Shown in pieces: positions 21,385 to 32,413 of a DNA stretch of 64,000 nucleotides. Under the pieces are notes generated by a model. It worked only from the letters and a program-made list of their open reading frames with translations. It searched no databases and was not told the DNA's origin. This stretch comes from Mesorhabditis belari (lineage: Eukaryota > Nematoda > Chromadorea > Rhabditida > Rhabditidae), in contig CAUEEP010000925.1 of NCBI GenBank assembly GCA_958450365.1, forward strand, positions 1,488,001 through 1,552,000, in the 5' to 3' direction. Made by a program: the position numbers and the translations under genes. Every line of letters begins with the position of its first letter. Position 1 is the first letter of the stretch.

Positions 21385-24300
21385 CTAGAAAAAGCTAACA
21401 TCGGGATAGGCTTTTGAAATTTCCATTGTGAACGGGTGAGGGGTCATCAAATTGAAAGTTTCAATCGTGCATAGGGTTTCGCGTTTGAATGCGGCAACTT
21501 TCTGAAATTTCGAAATTCGATACGAAGAATAGAAAGCTTGGAATTAAGACGGGAAAATAGTCTAAATTGTGACTCAGCTACCGTAGCTTGTAGTAAAAGT
21601 AAAAGCTGAAATTCTTGGCTTTTCAATGAAACAATTTTCAGATTGATAGCTCTTCTAGAAACTGAGATCCGAACGGTTAAACATGAACGTTTTGAATCGA
21701 TAATATCGATGAAGAACTCTAATTGATGCTTGGCCTACAGCTACAGTAAGCCTATAGCTACAGTAAGCCTTGTGAATCTATTTTAACCTTGATATCTCGC
21801 AGTATAAAAAATTCTATGCACCTGTACATTCGAGATTCTCAGCAAAACCTCGGCGAATCTTTTCGCGCTTTCAATGGGATCTCCCATTTTCATGTCTAAA
21901 TGCATTCGGAGGGACGTGAGAAGGCGTCGACGTTTCGCTGAGATCAATTGCTGAGCTTGTTCGGAGAGGCTGAGACATTCTGCAAATCGAATGGATAATT
22001 GGAGAGCAGTCTACTCAATACAGTAACCCTGAGGGTCCTATACTAGTTACAGTAAGCTACAGTGAGCTACAGTGAGCTACAGTGAGCTGCAGTGAGCTAC
22101 AGTAAGCTATAGGAAGCCTATAGCTACAGTAAGCCTACAGCTACAGTAAGCCTGCAGCTACAGTAAGCCTACAACTACAATAAGCCTACAACTACAATAA
22201 GCCTATAGCTACAGGAAGCCTATAGCTACAGTAAGCCTACAGCTATAGTAAGCCTATAGCTACAGTAAGCCTATAGCTACAGTAAGCTTACAGCTACCGT
22301 AAGCCTGCAGCTACAGTAGGCCTATAGCTACAGTAGGTCTATAGCTACAGGAAGCCTATAGCTACAGTAAGCCTGAGCTCAACTCCGTTATACTGTAAAA
22401 GGCTCTCGTTACTGTACCTGGATCATAAAAGATGATCGCTTGCAATATCAGATATTCAGTCTTTGTCATTTTCATTCGTCGAATTGGCACAAGAATATTG
22501 TTGATGACTGCGACGACTGTTGGAATTAACCCTGAGCGCTCCTTCAACACTCCAGAGGTGAGGTTACGGTAACTGAAAGGCTTTAGATTGATTGGATTAG
22601 ATTTATTATTGTCGCTACCCTATACCATCACTAATATGTAATTTGTGATCAAATCTCGCAAACACACCCTTCTTGGCGCACCAATGGATCCTGTGACATC
22701 CAGAACAGCAAGAACTTGATGCACCAGAAGCTGTGCGTTTGTAAAAACGGTCCAAAGGGGTTCAGTTATCCAACTCCGAAACTGTACCACTCAAATCTCG
22801 CAAACACAGCTTTCTTGGCGCACCAATTTCTTGTGTGACATCCAGAAAAACAAGAAATTTTTAAAGGAAAGCAATAGGAAATGCTTTAAATTGGGTAATT
22901 GAGCCGAACCCTATATTTTGCCTTTCCACTCACCCACTCAACCCATCCGGGAAAACGATTCGATCGGTGTACTTTTCGGGTGTGTGAAAAGCCTCGGCGA
23001 GCACAAGATTCGAGAAAATCGTGTGCACAATTAAACGCATCTGATCTTCGAGGCCAAGCTTGCTGAATACCTGAAATAGCCAAGTTTACGGTAGCTTGTC
23101 TCTAAGCTACAAATTTGGTTCCTTGTCTCTCTAAATTGGTTCCTTGTCTCTCTAAATTGGTTCCTTATCTCTCTAAATTGGTTCCTTGTCTCTCTAAATT
23201 TGGTTCCTTATTTCTACAAATTTGGTTCCTTATTTCTACAAATTTGGTTCCTTATCTCTCTTTTTTTTCCTTATCCTTAGGTCAACGGGATTTCCCGGAA
23301 TTTATCTAAAACCTAAGCCTATAGCTACAGTAACCCTATAGCTACAGTAAGCCTATAGCTACAGGAAGCCTATAGCTACAGGAAGCCTATAGCTACAGGA
23401 AGCCTATAGCTACAGGAAGCCTATAGCTACAGTAAACCTACAGCTACAGGAAGCCTATAGCTACAGTAAGCCTATAGCTACAGGAAGCCTATAGCTACAG
23501 TAACCCTACAGCTACAGTAAGCCCATAGCTACAGTAGTAACGATACCTCAAACGATTTCGCCCATTCCACCAAAAGCGACAAGATTTTCGCGCGCCAAAA
23601 CGAGAAATTCCGTTGCTCGCCAACGGGAAGTGGATGCGAGGTGTACTAGATTTAAAATTATTCAAAATTATCCAAAAATGATTCCAAGCCATTCAAAATT
23701 CAATCAATTTATCAGCAAAAATCACGAAACAATTTCGCTTTCATTTAAGCCCCTAAAAGTTCGCTTAAACTACCGTAATCCTCAAAATCTCATAGCGCAT
23801 CTTGTAGAGCTCAATGAGAGCTTTCAGATGCGATATAACACTTCGAAATTCGTCGTCTACATCGAAAGTTACAGCGCTTTAAAGAAGCACAATTTCTCGA
23901 GGCAGTCCACTCACCAGCGTCAACGGTTGCGCGAAAGCCTTTGGACTCAAGAGGGCATCTTTTAGCGACGAGTGTAGAGGGGAGACGGTAGATGTGAGCA
24001 GAGCCTCGTAGCAAACTTCTTTCTTGTAAAGCAGATCGATTAGCGGGTCGGACCCTAGACTTTCGAATTAAGGAGCTTGGTTTTCGAAAAGGCGCATCGA
24101 ACTCTAGCGCTGAAGACGCCAGGCTACGGTAGGCTACGGTAGGCTACGGTAGCCAGATCCAAACAATAAGAGTTCTAGGCTTTATGCTCTAAAAAGTGCG
24201 CTTAAGAAGATGCCAACGTATCCGGAGTGCGGGATTTGATATTTGATCAGTCAAAACGGCTAAATATCTTTAAATTTCAAGGGAATTTGCCACCAAATCA

Positions 24301-26141
24301 GTTAAATAGCTGAATATCTTAAAAAGACAGCGTATATAAGGCAGCGTATATAAGGCGGCGTATACAAGGCAGCGTATATAAGACGGCGTTTAAAAGACAG
24401 CGTATATAAGGCAGCGTATATAAGACGGCGTTTAAAAGACGGCGTTTATAAGGCCGGGTATATAAGGCGGCGTTTAAAAGAAGGCGTAAGTAAGACAGCG
24501 TATATTAGGCAGCCTATATATGAGACGGCGTATATAAGGCGGCTTATGTAAGGCAGCGTATGTAAGACGGCGTATATAAGACGGCGTATGTAAGGCAGCG
24601 TTTACAAGACCGCGTATATAAGACGGCGTATATTCGACGCCGTATATAAGGCAGCGTTCATAAGACCGCGTATATAAGACGGCGTATATTCGACGGCCTA
24701 TATAAGGCAGCGTTCATAAGACCGCGTATATAAGGCGGTGTTTAAAAGACGGCGTATGTAAGGCAGCGTTTACAAGACCGCGTATATAAGCCGGCGTATA
24801 TTCGACGGCGTATATAAGGCAGCGTTCATGAGACGGCGTATATAAGGCGATGTTTAAAAGACGGCGTATATAAGGCGGCTTATGTTAGGGAGCGTTTAAA
24901 AGACCGCTTTATAAGACGGCGTATGTAAGGCGGCGTATATAAGGCGGTGTTTGAAAGACGGCGTATATAAGGTGGCTTATGTAAGGCAGCGTTTAAAAGG
25001 CGGCTTTTATAAGACGGCGTATATAAGGCGGCGTTTAAAAGACGGCGTCTATCAGGCGGCGTTTAAAAGAAGACGTATATAGGGCGGCGTATATAAGGCG
25101 GCCTTTAAAAGCACTCTAGTTGTGAGGGCGATGTCTCTTTCAAAATTCTCACTCACATTGTGGATCCTTGTGCCCCTCGACTCCCATTCCCATGTCCCGG
25201 GTTTTTCGCTTTCGTCGGCGCTCCACGTTCAACTCTGAACACTTGGGTTTTCTTTTCAAATGAAACACTGATCCTTTGGCTCTTGGCTAGTGATGCTGTA
25301 TCCAAATCCTATAGCATTTAAGCCTTACTGCAGCCCTACAGCCTAGGCTTGCGGCAAACCAGGCTTGCAGCAAAGCTAGGCCTGCAAAACTAGGCCTACA
25401 GCAAAGCCAGGCCTACAGCAAAGCCAAGCCTGCAACAAAACCAGGCTTGCAGCAAAGCCAGGCCTCTCTTGGCCGTTTCCACGAATTCCCCTCCACTCAC
25501 CCGATCGATCCATTCCAACTCGTAAACATTTTTTGAATCGACAATGCCTGCACGAGCATCGCATACTCTTATCGATCACACAATCGCCATTGTTTTTGCA
25601 AGAGTAGGTGCGGTTCTGGAAACGATTCTACGCTATCTTTCTGGCAAAACGATGTCGACAATGCCTGCACGAGCATCGTGCAGGCATTGTCGCTGCAGAG
25701 CAGTCTCTGATAGTGCTGGATAGTGCTGGCGAATTTTCCAATTTTAAAAATAATAAGGAAACCCGGGGTGTTTCGGTGATTTTTCAACGAGCTGATGTCC
25801 AGATTCGAAAAATTTGCGCACTTTTTCATTCTAGACCCGTCAACGGGCGAGTTTCTCAAGCAGTCCTACGAAATTTCTTGGGACTGATTGAAAATCTCGG
25901 TCATCCGCTGGCACTAGGCCAAAGATTTGCGCGAAATTTTGAAAGCTGGATGTCAGTCTAAAGTTCTGGATCGATATGATAGCTGGCTAGCTAGCATATC
26001 GATATCCAGCTTTCCCCAGCTTTCCCCACATTTGCCCCACCTCAATGACGACTCGGCGGAAAAATGTCTTGCAGCCATTGCACGACGAGACTCCGTAGTG
26101 AATGCCGGACGCAACATCGCCACAAACAACACATGGTTCAC
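21385..26141 (-). CDS. Nuclear hormone receptor, ten exons, 5' end not found
   Basis: Minus-strand exons: 26141-26041, 25615-25501, 25234-25157, 24109-23915, 23856-23774, 23645-23547, 23070-22934, 22572-22418, 21979-21849, 21501-21385 (TAG). All phases agree, giving about 402 residues. Exon 1 encodes the first C4 zinc finger ([24 protein letters not shown]), which includes the DNA-reading P-box region. Exon 2 holds the second finger ([29 protein letters not shown]) and exon 3 a basic hinge (ERRRKRKTR). Exons 5-10 form a ligand-binding domain with typical helices ([52 protein letters not shown]) and a C-terminus ending YPDVSFF. It should act as a nuclear ligand-regulated or orphan transcription factor. 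The initiator exon lies upstream of 26141, where minisatellites begin. I do not assign an orthologue. Confidence 0.88.
22025..22385. repeat. 'cctatagctacagtaag' minisatellite in receptor intron
   Basis: About 20 imperfect copies of a 16-17 bp unit with variants (ggaag, ctgcagctac), in the intron between the last two ligand-binding-domain exons but one. The same family recurs at 23300-23535 in another intron of this gene, next to 'ttggttccttatctctctaaa' repeats at 23108-23270. Confidence 0.85.
23108..23535. repeat. Two adjacent minisatellites in receptor intron 6
   Basis: First, about seven ~21-bp units of 'ttggttccttgtctctctaaa' (23108-23270). Then, after a short spacer, the 'cctatagctacagtaag' family again (23305-23535). 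Both lie between the exons at 23547 and 23070. Confidence 0.85.
24320..25105. repeat. 'ggcgtatataaggcagc' satellite in receptor intron 3
   Basis: About 790 bp of 12-13 bp units alternating between forms (gcgtatataagac, gcgtttaaaagac, gcgttcataagac), with higher-order patterning: a block around 24600-24680 is repeated around 24680-24760 and 24770-24840. It sits between the hinge exon and the next exon. The periodic TATATAA runs are a composition curiosity, not evidence of promoters. Confidence 0.85.
25320..25470. repeat. 'ccaggcctgcagcaaag' minisatellite
   Basis: About eight imperfect 15-17 bp units in the short intron between the second-finger exon (ends 25501) and the hinge exon (starts 25234). 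Confidence 0.75.
25735..26005. repeat. Dispersed repeat, copy 2, inside receptor intron 1
   Basis: Partner of 7760-8000. It lies between the exons for the two halves of the DNA-binding domain, together with a short palindromic 'gacaatgcctgcacgagcatcg' motif at 25540-25690. Confidence 0.75.
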
Positions 26142-26234
26142 CTAGAAAATTCTTTTTGCTCTTGATTACTCTTGATTTAACCGAATGGCACGGGAGGCTT
26201 GTTAAAATTTCGATTTAACGGGATTTAACGTTTT

Positions 26235-26640
26235 TAAAACGTGGCGTAGCTGCCCAGAATGGCTTGCGTAGCTGCCCAGAATGGCTTGCGTAGCTGCCTG
26301 GAATGGCTTGCGTAGCTGCCTGGAATGGCTTGCGTAGCTGCCTGGAATGGCTTGCGTAGCTGCCTGGAATGGCTTGCGTAGCTGCCTGGAATGGCTTGCG
26401 TAGCTGCCTGGAATGGCTTGCGTAGCTGCCTGGAATGGCTTGCGTAGCTGCCTGGAATGGCTTGCATAGCTGCCCAGAATGGCTTGCGTAGCTGCCTGGA
26501 ATGGCTTGCGTAGCTGCCTGGAATGGCTTGCATAGCTGCCCAGAATGGCTTGCGTAGCTGCCCAGAATGTCTTGTGTAGCTGCCCGGAATGGCTTGCGTA
26601 GTTGCCCAGAATGGCTTGCGTAGCTGCCCAGAACAGCCAA
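26235..26640. repeat. 22-bp minisatellite upstream of the receptor
   Basis: About 18 copies of a 22-bp unit (GCGTAGCTGCCTGGAATGGC plus TT), with ccc/cct variants. Long open frames across it on either strand follow from the repeat length and are not genes. Confidence 0.9.
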
Positions 26641-26684
26641 GTGACTGGGGCAGCTACGCAGAGAAACCAAGAGCTGAGAGATGG

Positions 26685-26905
26685 GCAGGATCAGCTGGGA
26701 GATGGATCAGCTGGAAGATGGATCAGCTGGGAGATGGATCAGCTGGAAGATGGATCAGCTACGAGATGGATCAGCTACGAGATGGATCAGCTACGAGATG
26801 GATCAGCTGGGAGATGGATCAGCTGGGAGATGGATCAGCTGGAAGATGGATCAGCTGGAAGATGGATCAGCTACGAGATGGATCAGCTGGGAGATCGGCA
26901 TGGAT
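26685..26905. repeat. 16-bp minisatellite
   Basis: About 14 copies of a 16-bp unit (GATGGATCAGCTGGGA and variants with ctacga or ctggaa). Confidence 0.9.
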
Positions 26906-26939
26906 CGATAGTATTGGCAGGATGAGCTGCGATATTCTC

Positions 26940-27230
26940 GACACAACTTTAAGGAAAGCAGTTTCATGGTTTGGGCTGCAATTACATCCACTGATCGGCT
27001 GAAGAAGATGCTGAAGCTGAAGAAGCTCCAAGAAGATGAACGGATGTTTATGACGTTTATGACTGACGACCGGATCGTTTTCCCGGATCGGAACGTGGTA
27101 TTCGACCTTTTTTGGCGCCAGATCGCATCGCAATCGCAACAAAATCGCAACAAAAATAATGTTTTCATGCAAGACGGCGCTCCGATTCAAGCAAAGCATC
27201 GAAACAACGGCAAAGCCGATTGGAAAATTT
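26940..27230 (+). pseudogene. Tc1/mariner-type transposase fragment
   Basis: The frame from 26966 begins MVWAAITSTDRL and continues to VFMQDGAPIQAKH. These correspond to the conserved 'MVWAxIxxxG' and 'QDGAPxHxAK' blocks around the second catalytic Asp of DDE transposases of the Tc1/mariner group. The stretch between them is degenerate and the N-terminal DNA-binding region is missing (replaced upstream by minisatellites). A dead remnant. Confidence 0.6.
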
Positions 27231-27534
27231 TCATATTTCACATATTTTCTTCTTTAGACTTTGAAAAGCAAAGTTTTTTTTCACCTGGAACAAATTTGCG
27301 TAGAGCTTCTTGGCGTAAACGTTGTCTTTCAGCTGCTCCAAGACTTCTAAAAACAAAGATTTGTTTTGAAAAACGATCTGTACTTTGTACTTAACGACCT
27401 GTGCTTTTCTAAACACATTTTTTCTGATAAACTTTGAAAGTTTGAAGCTTGAGCTTGAGCTCAAAGCCCAAGATTGAGCAAAATCATCTGGAGAACTTGG
27501 AAAAGTGGTTGTCGTACGCTTAATTCATTTCAAA

Positions 27535-28125
27535 GTGTCAAAGTATTATATAGAGAATTGTAGGCCTTAATCTTGGCTACATTTTGCTACTAAAAACTTT
27601 CCAATCGAATGGATACAGCTCATTTTACAAGTCCTTGAATGAGCACTAGTCAATCTCTGCTCTTTGCTCATTCAAGGACTTGTAAAATGAGTTCTATCCA
27701 TTCGATTGGAAAGTTTTTAGTAGCAAAATGTAGCCAAGATTAAGGCCTACAATTCTCTATAATCGAATTTCCAATCGAATGAATACAACTGATTTTACAA
27801 GTCCTTGAATGAGCAAAGAGCAGAGATTGACTAGTGCTTATTCAAGGACTTGTAAAATAAGCTGTATCCATTCGATTGGAAAGTTTTTAGTAGCAAAATG
27901 TAGCCAAGATTAAGGCCTACAATTCTCTATAATCGAATTTCCAATCGAATGAATACAACTGATTTTACAAGTCCTTGAATGAGCAAAGAGCAGAGATTGA
28001 CTAGTGCTTATTCAAGGACTTGTAAAATAGGCTGTATCCATTCGATTGGAAAGTTTTTAGTAGCAAAATGTAGCCAAGATTAAGGCCTACAATTCTCTAT
28101 ATAATACTTTGGCACTTTGAAATGA
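27535..28125. repeat. Tandem array of foldback units
   Basis: Three consecutive palindromic units, each made of 'ttccaatcgaatggatacagc' ... 'acaagtccttgaatgagca' and its reverse complement, separated by 'aagattaaggcctacaattc'. Flanks (TTTCAAAGTGTCAAAGTATT at 27530 and AATACTTTGGCACTTTGAAA at 28105) are also inverted, so the whole ~590 bp is a nested palindrome. Confidence 0.85.
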
Positions 28126-28329
28126 ATTAAGCCTACGAAAACCACTTTTCCAAGTTGTCCAAGTTGTCCAAGTTGTCCGGATGATTCTGCTCAACCCTGC
28201 TCACTCAACTTTCACTAAACTCACCTCAAATGCGGTTGCACATCATCATCGTCATCAGTAAGTGTCACCGTAGGGATTTTGTTGCTAAAAAAGTATTTGA
28301 TGAATAAAAATGAATTAAGAAATCAAAGC

Positions 28330-28905
28330 TGACCCTAGGGACCAAAAAAAATAGTGCTAAAAAAGCCAATTTTTCATCATTTTTCATCATTTTTCAATCA
28401 TCTTTTTCTCAGCACTGGTTAATGCTAGAAACATGTGTTATATCTTAAAAAAACACCCATTTTCTCTGCTTTAATCTGATACCAAAGCGAGTGGAAATAA
28501 ACGTACTGGTGTCAAGATATGAGCGTTTGTTTAAGAGTAGACTTAGACTACACGACGCTTCTATACACGACGCTTCTGGGGGCTTCTATTAGAGTTTTTA
28601 CGGTATATTTCCAACTTAATCGACCAAATAGGCCTCTGTCTAGGCTATGGTTTTAAAAGAAAAAATGATTCTGATAAGTGCAAAGTAGAAAAATGTCTAA
28701 CGCTAGTCTAACACTAGTTAGGGTATAGCCGGATAGTAAAGAATAGTAGTTGGGATATAGTCGGGATTCTTTAGGGCTTTAATCTATACATAAGAGTACC
28801 AGAGATTCTAGATAACCTCAAATAAGCGTTTCTTTCAGCTCTAAACTTTCAATTGACGTAAGAATTGACGTAACTGACAATTGACAGTTTTCAAGTTTAG
28901 TTAGG
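28330..28905 (-). repeat. Inverted partial copy of app-1 intron 1
   Basis: The reverse complement of this stretch follows 32490-33050 closely (gaaaact.gtcaattgtcagttacgtca; 'ctactattctttactatccg'; 'gaccaaataggcctctgtc'). It starts just inside the donor of app-1 exon 1 and does not include the exon itself. Confidence 0.8.
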
Positions 28906-28984
28906 GTATAGCCGGGACTCTTTGGGGCGATTTTGAAAAAAGATATGATGGTTGGAAAAACGACAATACTTTTCTTGGACCCTG

Positions 28985-29369
28985 TAGTACTCTTCAAAAG
29001 TGCTATTCTAGCCATTCAGCTTCCAAGTACTCTTCAAAGTACTAGTACTATTCTAGCCATTCAGCTTCCAAGTACTTTCCTAGCCATTCAGCTTCCAAGT
29101 ACCATTCTAGCCATTCAGCTTCCAAGTACTATTCAAGCCATTCAGCTTTCCAGTACTTTCCTAGCCATTCAGCTCTCAAGTACTTTCCTAGCCATTCAGC
29201 TTCCAAGTACCATTCTAGCCATTCAGCTTCCAAGTACTTTCCTAGCCATTCAGCTTCCAAGTACCATTCTAGCCATTCAGCTTTCCATTACTTTCCTACC
29301 CATTCAGCTTCCAAGTACCATTCTAGCCATTCAGCTTTCCAGTACTTTCCTAGCCATTCAGCTTTCAAG
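28985..29369. repeat. 'agccattcagcttccaagtac' minisatellite
   Basis: About 16 units of 22-24 bp ending exactly at the TA that borders the MITE at 29372. Confidence 0.85.
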
Positions 29370-29371
29370 TA

Positions 29372-29840
29372 TTGGGTTGATGGAAAAGTCCTTTCCGATT
29401 TCCGGCAGAGCCAAAACGAGAAAAACGAAGGAAAATCGTGAAAATCGCGAAAAGCGGCTATTGATCTGAGGGTCGCTGGTTCGACTTCCACCGGTGACAA
29501 TATTTTTCAAAAATTTTTTGCTAAGATTCTGAAAATGCGTGTCTAGGGGTTATTTTTGACGCTGATCACGAAAAACATGTTTTTAGCCTAGGTTTCTGCA
29601 CGGAAAACGAAAGAAACGTGAAAACAGCGATTTTTTAGCTCTGCCGCTCTTTACTAAAATAGCTGTAAAAACTTTTAGAAAAGAGATATCTCAAAACGGT
29701 TTTTACCAATCGATCCGTCTTGAATTCAGCTTTAGGATGGGCTATTGGGATGAGCTTTAGGATGAGCTATAAAACGTCAAAATTGGACAAATTTAAGGTA
29801 CTCTCCCAAGAAATCGGAAAGGACTTTTCCATCAATCCAA
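29372..29840. mobile_element. Complete mariner-type MITE with TA target site
   Basis: 469 bp with terminal inverted repeats (TTGGGTTGATGGAAAAGTCC and its reverse complement, about 30 bp), flanked by TA on both sides. There is no transposase. Internally it carries a tRNA T-arm-like box (GCTGGTTCGACTTCCACC). A truncated relative is at 5603-5990, and the core is related to the foldback at 57770-58120. Confidence 0.8.
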
Positions 29841-29842
29841 TA

Positions 29843-30450
29843 CTTGAAAGCTGAATGGCTAGGAAAGTACTTGAGAGCTGAATGGCTAGAATAGTACTGG
29901 AAAGCTCTCAAGCTAGCCATTCAGCTTCTGAAGCTAGCCATTCAGCTCTGAAGCTAGCCATTCAGCTCTGAAGCTAGCCATTCAGCTCTCAACCTAGCCA
30001 TTCAGCTCTGAAGCTAGCCATTCAGCTCTCAACCTAGCCATTCAACTCTCAAGCTAGCCATTCAACTCTCAAGCTAGCCATTCAACTCTCAACCTAGCCA
30101 TTCAGCTCTGAAGCTAGCCATTCAGCTCTCAACCTAGCCATTCAACTCTCAAGCTAGCCATTCAACTCTCAAGCTAGCCATTCAACTCTCAACCTAGCCA
30201 TTCAGCTCTCAACCTAGCCATTCAGCTCTGAAGCTAGCCATTCAGCTCTGAAGCTAGCCATTCAACTCTCAACCTAACCATTCAGCTCTCAACCTAGCCA
30301 TTCAGCTCTGAAGCTAGCCATTCAGCTCTGAAGCTAGCCATTCAGCTTCTGAAGCTAGCCATTCAACTCTCAAGCTAACCATTCAACTCTCAACCTAGCC
30401 ATTCAACTCTGAAGCTAGCCATTCAGCTCTGAAGCTAGCCATTCAACTAA
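29843..30450. repeat. 'aagctagccattcagctctg' minisatellite
   Basis: About 28 copies of a 20-bp unit with ctg/ctc variants. The first ~60 bp right of the MITE are in the opposite orientation to the left-hand array, so the MITE sits at the centre of a palindromic array. Confidence 0.9.
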
Positions 30451-31320
30451 TTAACTCACCAAAAGCTTCCCTGCAAATCGCTAATTGTATGAAATATTTG
30501 TTGATTGAAGGGAAACATTGAAAAGTTTGAAAAATTTGAAGAATTTGAAGAATTTGCCTTTAAATTCAAGAATTGTCCTTCAAATTCAAGAACTGTCCTT
30601 CAAATTTAACAATTTTCTTTCAAATTTAAGAATAAATCAAGAATTTCCGTCAAAAAATGATTTTAAAGTAATCGAAAATTCTATTTTCTTCAAAAAAAAC
30701 CTACTTTAAAGTGGTCATCACCCGGGAAACGAATCGAGGCAAATAAGATTGGATTTCCGGGGGAAATTCTTTCTTCTATCACACGTACAGACTATTAAAT
30801 GAGGATTTACAGGGAAATACAGAGAAAAGGAAAGCGCTTTAAGACCCAGAAATGTTTAAAAGACAATTGCAGAAGAGAAAAGCGACCAAAAAACAATTAC
30901 AAACAATTACAAACAATTACAAACAATTAAAAGCATCAATTCAAGCATCAATTCAAGCATCATTCGCTTTTAAATCAATTATCATTCTCTGTTTTCGATT
31001 TTCTGTTGATAATTTGTTGAGAATTCCTTTTTGATTTCGATTTTCTGTTGATTTTCGTTTATGAGCTAGGCTTTAAAGCTATTGTAAGACTTAGAAACTG
31101 TTTAGAAAAGCCTTTTTTGACAATATGGATGTCACTAAACATTCTGAAAGTATCGCTATTGCCTTTGCTATAATATTTTTCTTTCACTCACTGATCACTG
31201 ACTAATCCCTAGTTATCAACGAAATCTCAACAAAGCAGTCATTTTTTTTCGAGCTCTTTTCCAAACTGATAAGCCACAGCTAGCCAATTCTCTCATTTTG
31301 TACGAAAATTTGATAAACCA
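30451..31320. other. AT-rich intergenic sequence with short repeats
   Basis: Short repeats 'gaaaaatttgaagaatttg' (30520-30560) and 'caattacaaa' (30890-30930). No gene seen. Confidence 0.45.
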
Positions 31321-32330
31321 TTTGAAAAACGTTTGTTTAAAGCAATGTTTTAAAGCTTAAAGAAAGCTTTAAAGCTTTAAAGCTTTAAAGCAACGGTGTA
31401 GAGCTCAAAGCAATCTTAAAGAAAGCTTTAAAGCTTTAAAGCAACGTTTTAGCTAAGCGAAGCAAGCTTTAAAGCTTTAAAGCTTTCTTTAGGCTTACTT
31501 TAAACTTTACAACGTTGCTTTAAGCTTTAAATTGTTGCTTTAAAGCTTTAAAGCTTTCTTTAAGCTTTACAAGGTTGCTTTAAGCTTTAAAGAAAGCTTT
31601 AAAGCTTTAAAGCAACGTTGTAAAACTTAAAGAAAGCTTTCAAGCAATGTTTTAAAGCTTTAAAGCTTTCAAGCAATGTTGTAAAGCTTTAAAGCTATCA
31701 AGCAACATTTTAAAGCTTTCTTTAAGCTTGCTTTAAACTTTACAACGTTGCTTTAAGCTTAAAGAAAGCTTTCAAGCAACGTTTTAAAGCTTTAAAGCTT
31801 TCAAGCAACGTTTTAAAGCTTAAAGAAAGCTTTCAAGCAACGTTTTAAAGCTTAAAGAAAGCTTTCAAGCAACGTTTTAAAGCTTAAAGAAAGCTTTCAA
31901 GCAACGTTTTAAAGCTTTAAAGCTTTCAAGCAACATTTTAAAGCTTAAAGAAAGCTTGAAAGCTTTAAAGCAACTTTGTAAAGCTTAAAGAGAGCTTTCA
32001 AGCAAGGTTTTAAATATTAAAGCAATCTTAAAGCAAGCTTTAAAGCTTTCCAGCAACGTTGTAAAGCTTAAAGCAACATTTTAAAGCCTAAAGAAAGCTT
32101 TCAAGCAACATTTTAAAGCTTAAAGCAAGCTTTAAAGCTTTCTTTAAGCTTTACAAGGTTGCTTTAAGCTTAAAAAACGCTTTAAAGCTATCAAGCAACG
32201 TTGTAAAGCTTAAAGCAACATTTTAAAGCTTACAGCAAGCTTTAAAGCTATCAAGCAACGTTGTAGAGCTTAAAGGAAGCCTTAAAGCTTTTAAACATCT
32301 TAAAGCAACGTTTTTCAAAGCATTTTAAGC
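31320..32330. repeat. 'aaagctttaaagcaacgtt' degenerate satellite upstream of app-1
   Basis: About 1 kb of scrambled direct and inverted copies of AAAGCTTTAAAGCAACGTT-like units, ending about 85 bp before the app-1 start codon. Confidence 0.85.
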
Positions 32331-32413
32331 TCTTTAAACTTTTACGAATCAAACTTTCATTTGTTTTATTTTTCTATTTAACTATTTGTCTTTCGAAATT
32401 CCCGATTTTTCAG

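Noticed and set aside
26215..26925. Long open frames (up to ~150 codons) on both strands
   Set aside because: They run across 22-bp and 16-bp minisatellites. The translated repeats simply mirror the unit length.
28933..29469. 178-codon Ile/Leu/Ser/Thr-rich frame
   Set aside because: Translation of the 'agccattcagcttccaagtac' array running into a MITE.
21000..32330. CRISPR-like arrays
   Set aside because: The repeats are contiguous tandem units without unique spacers, in a eukaryotic setting.
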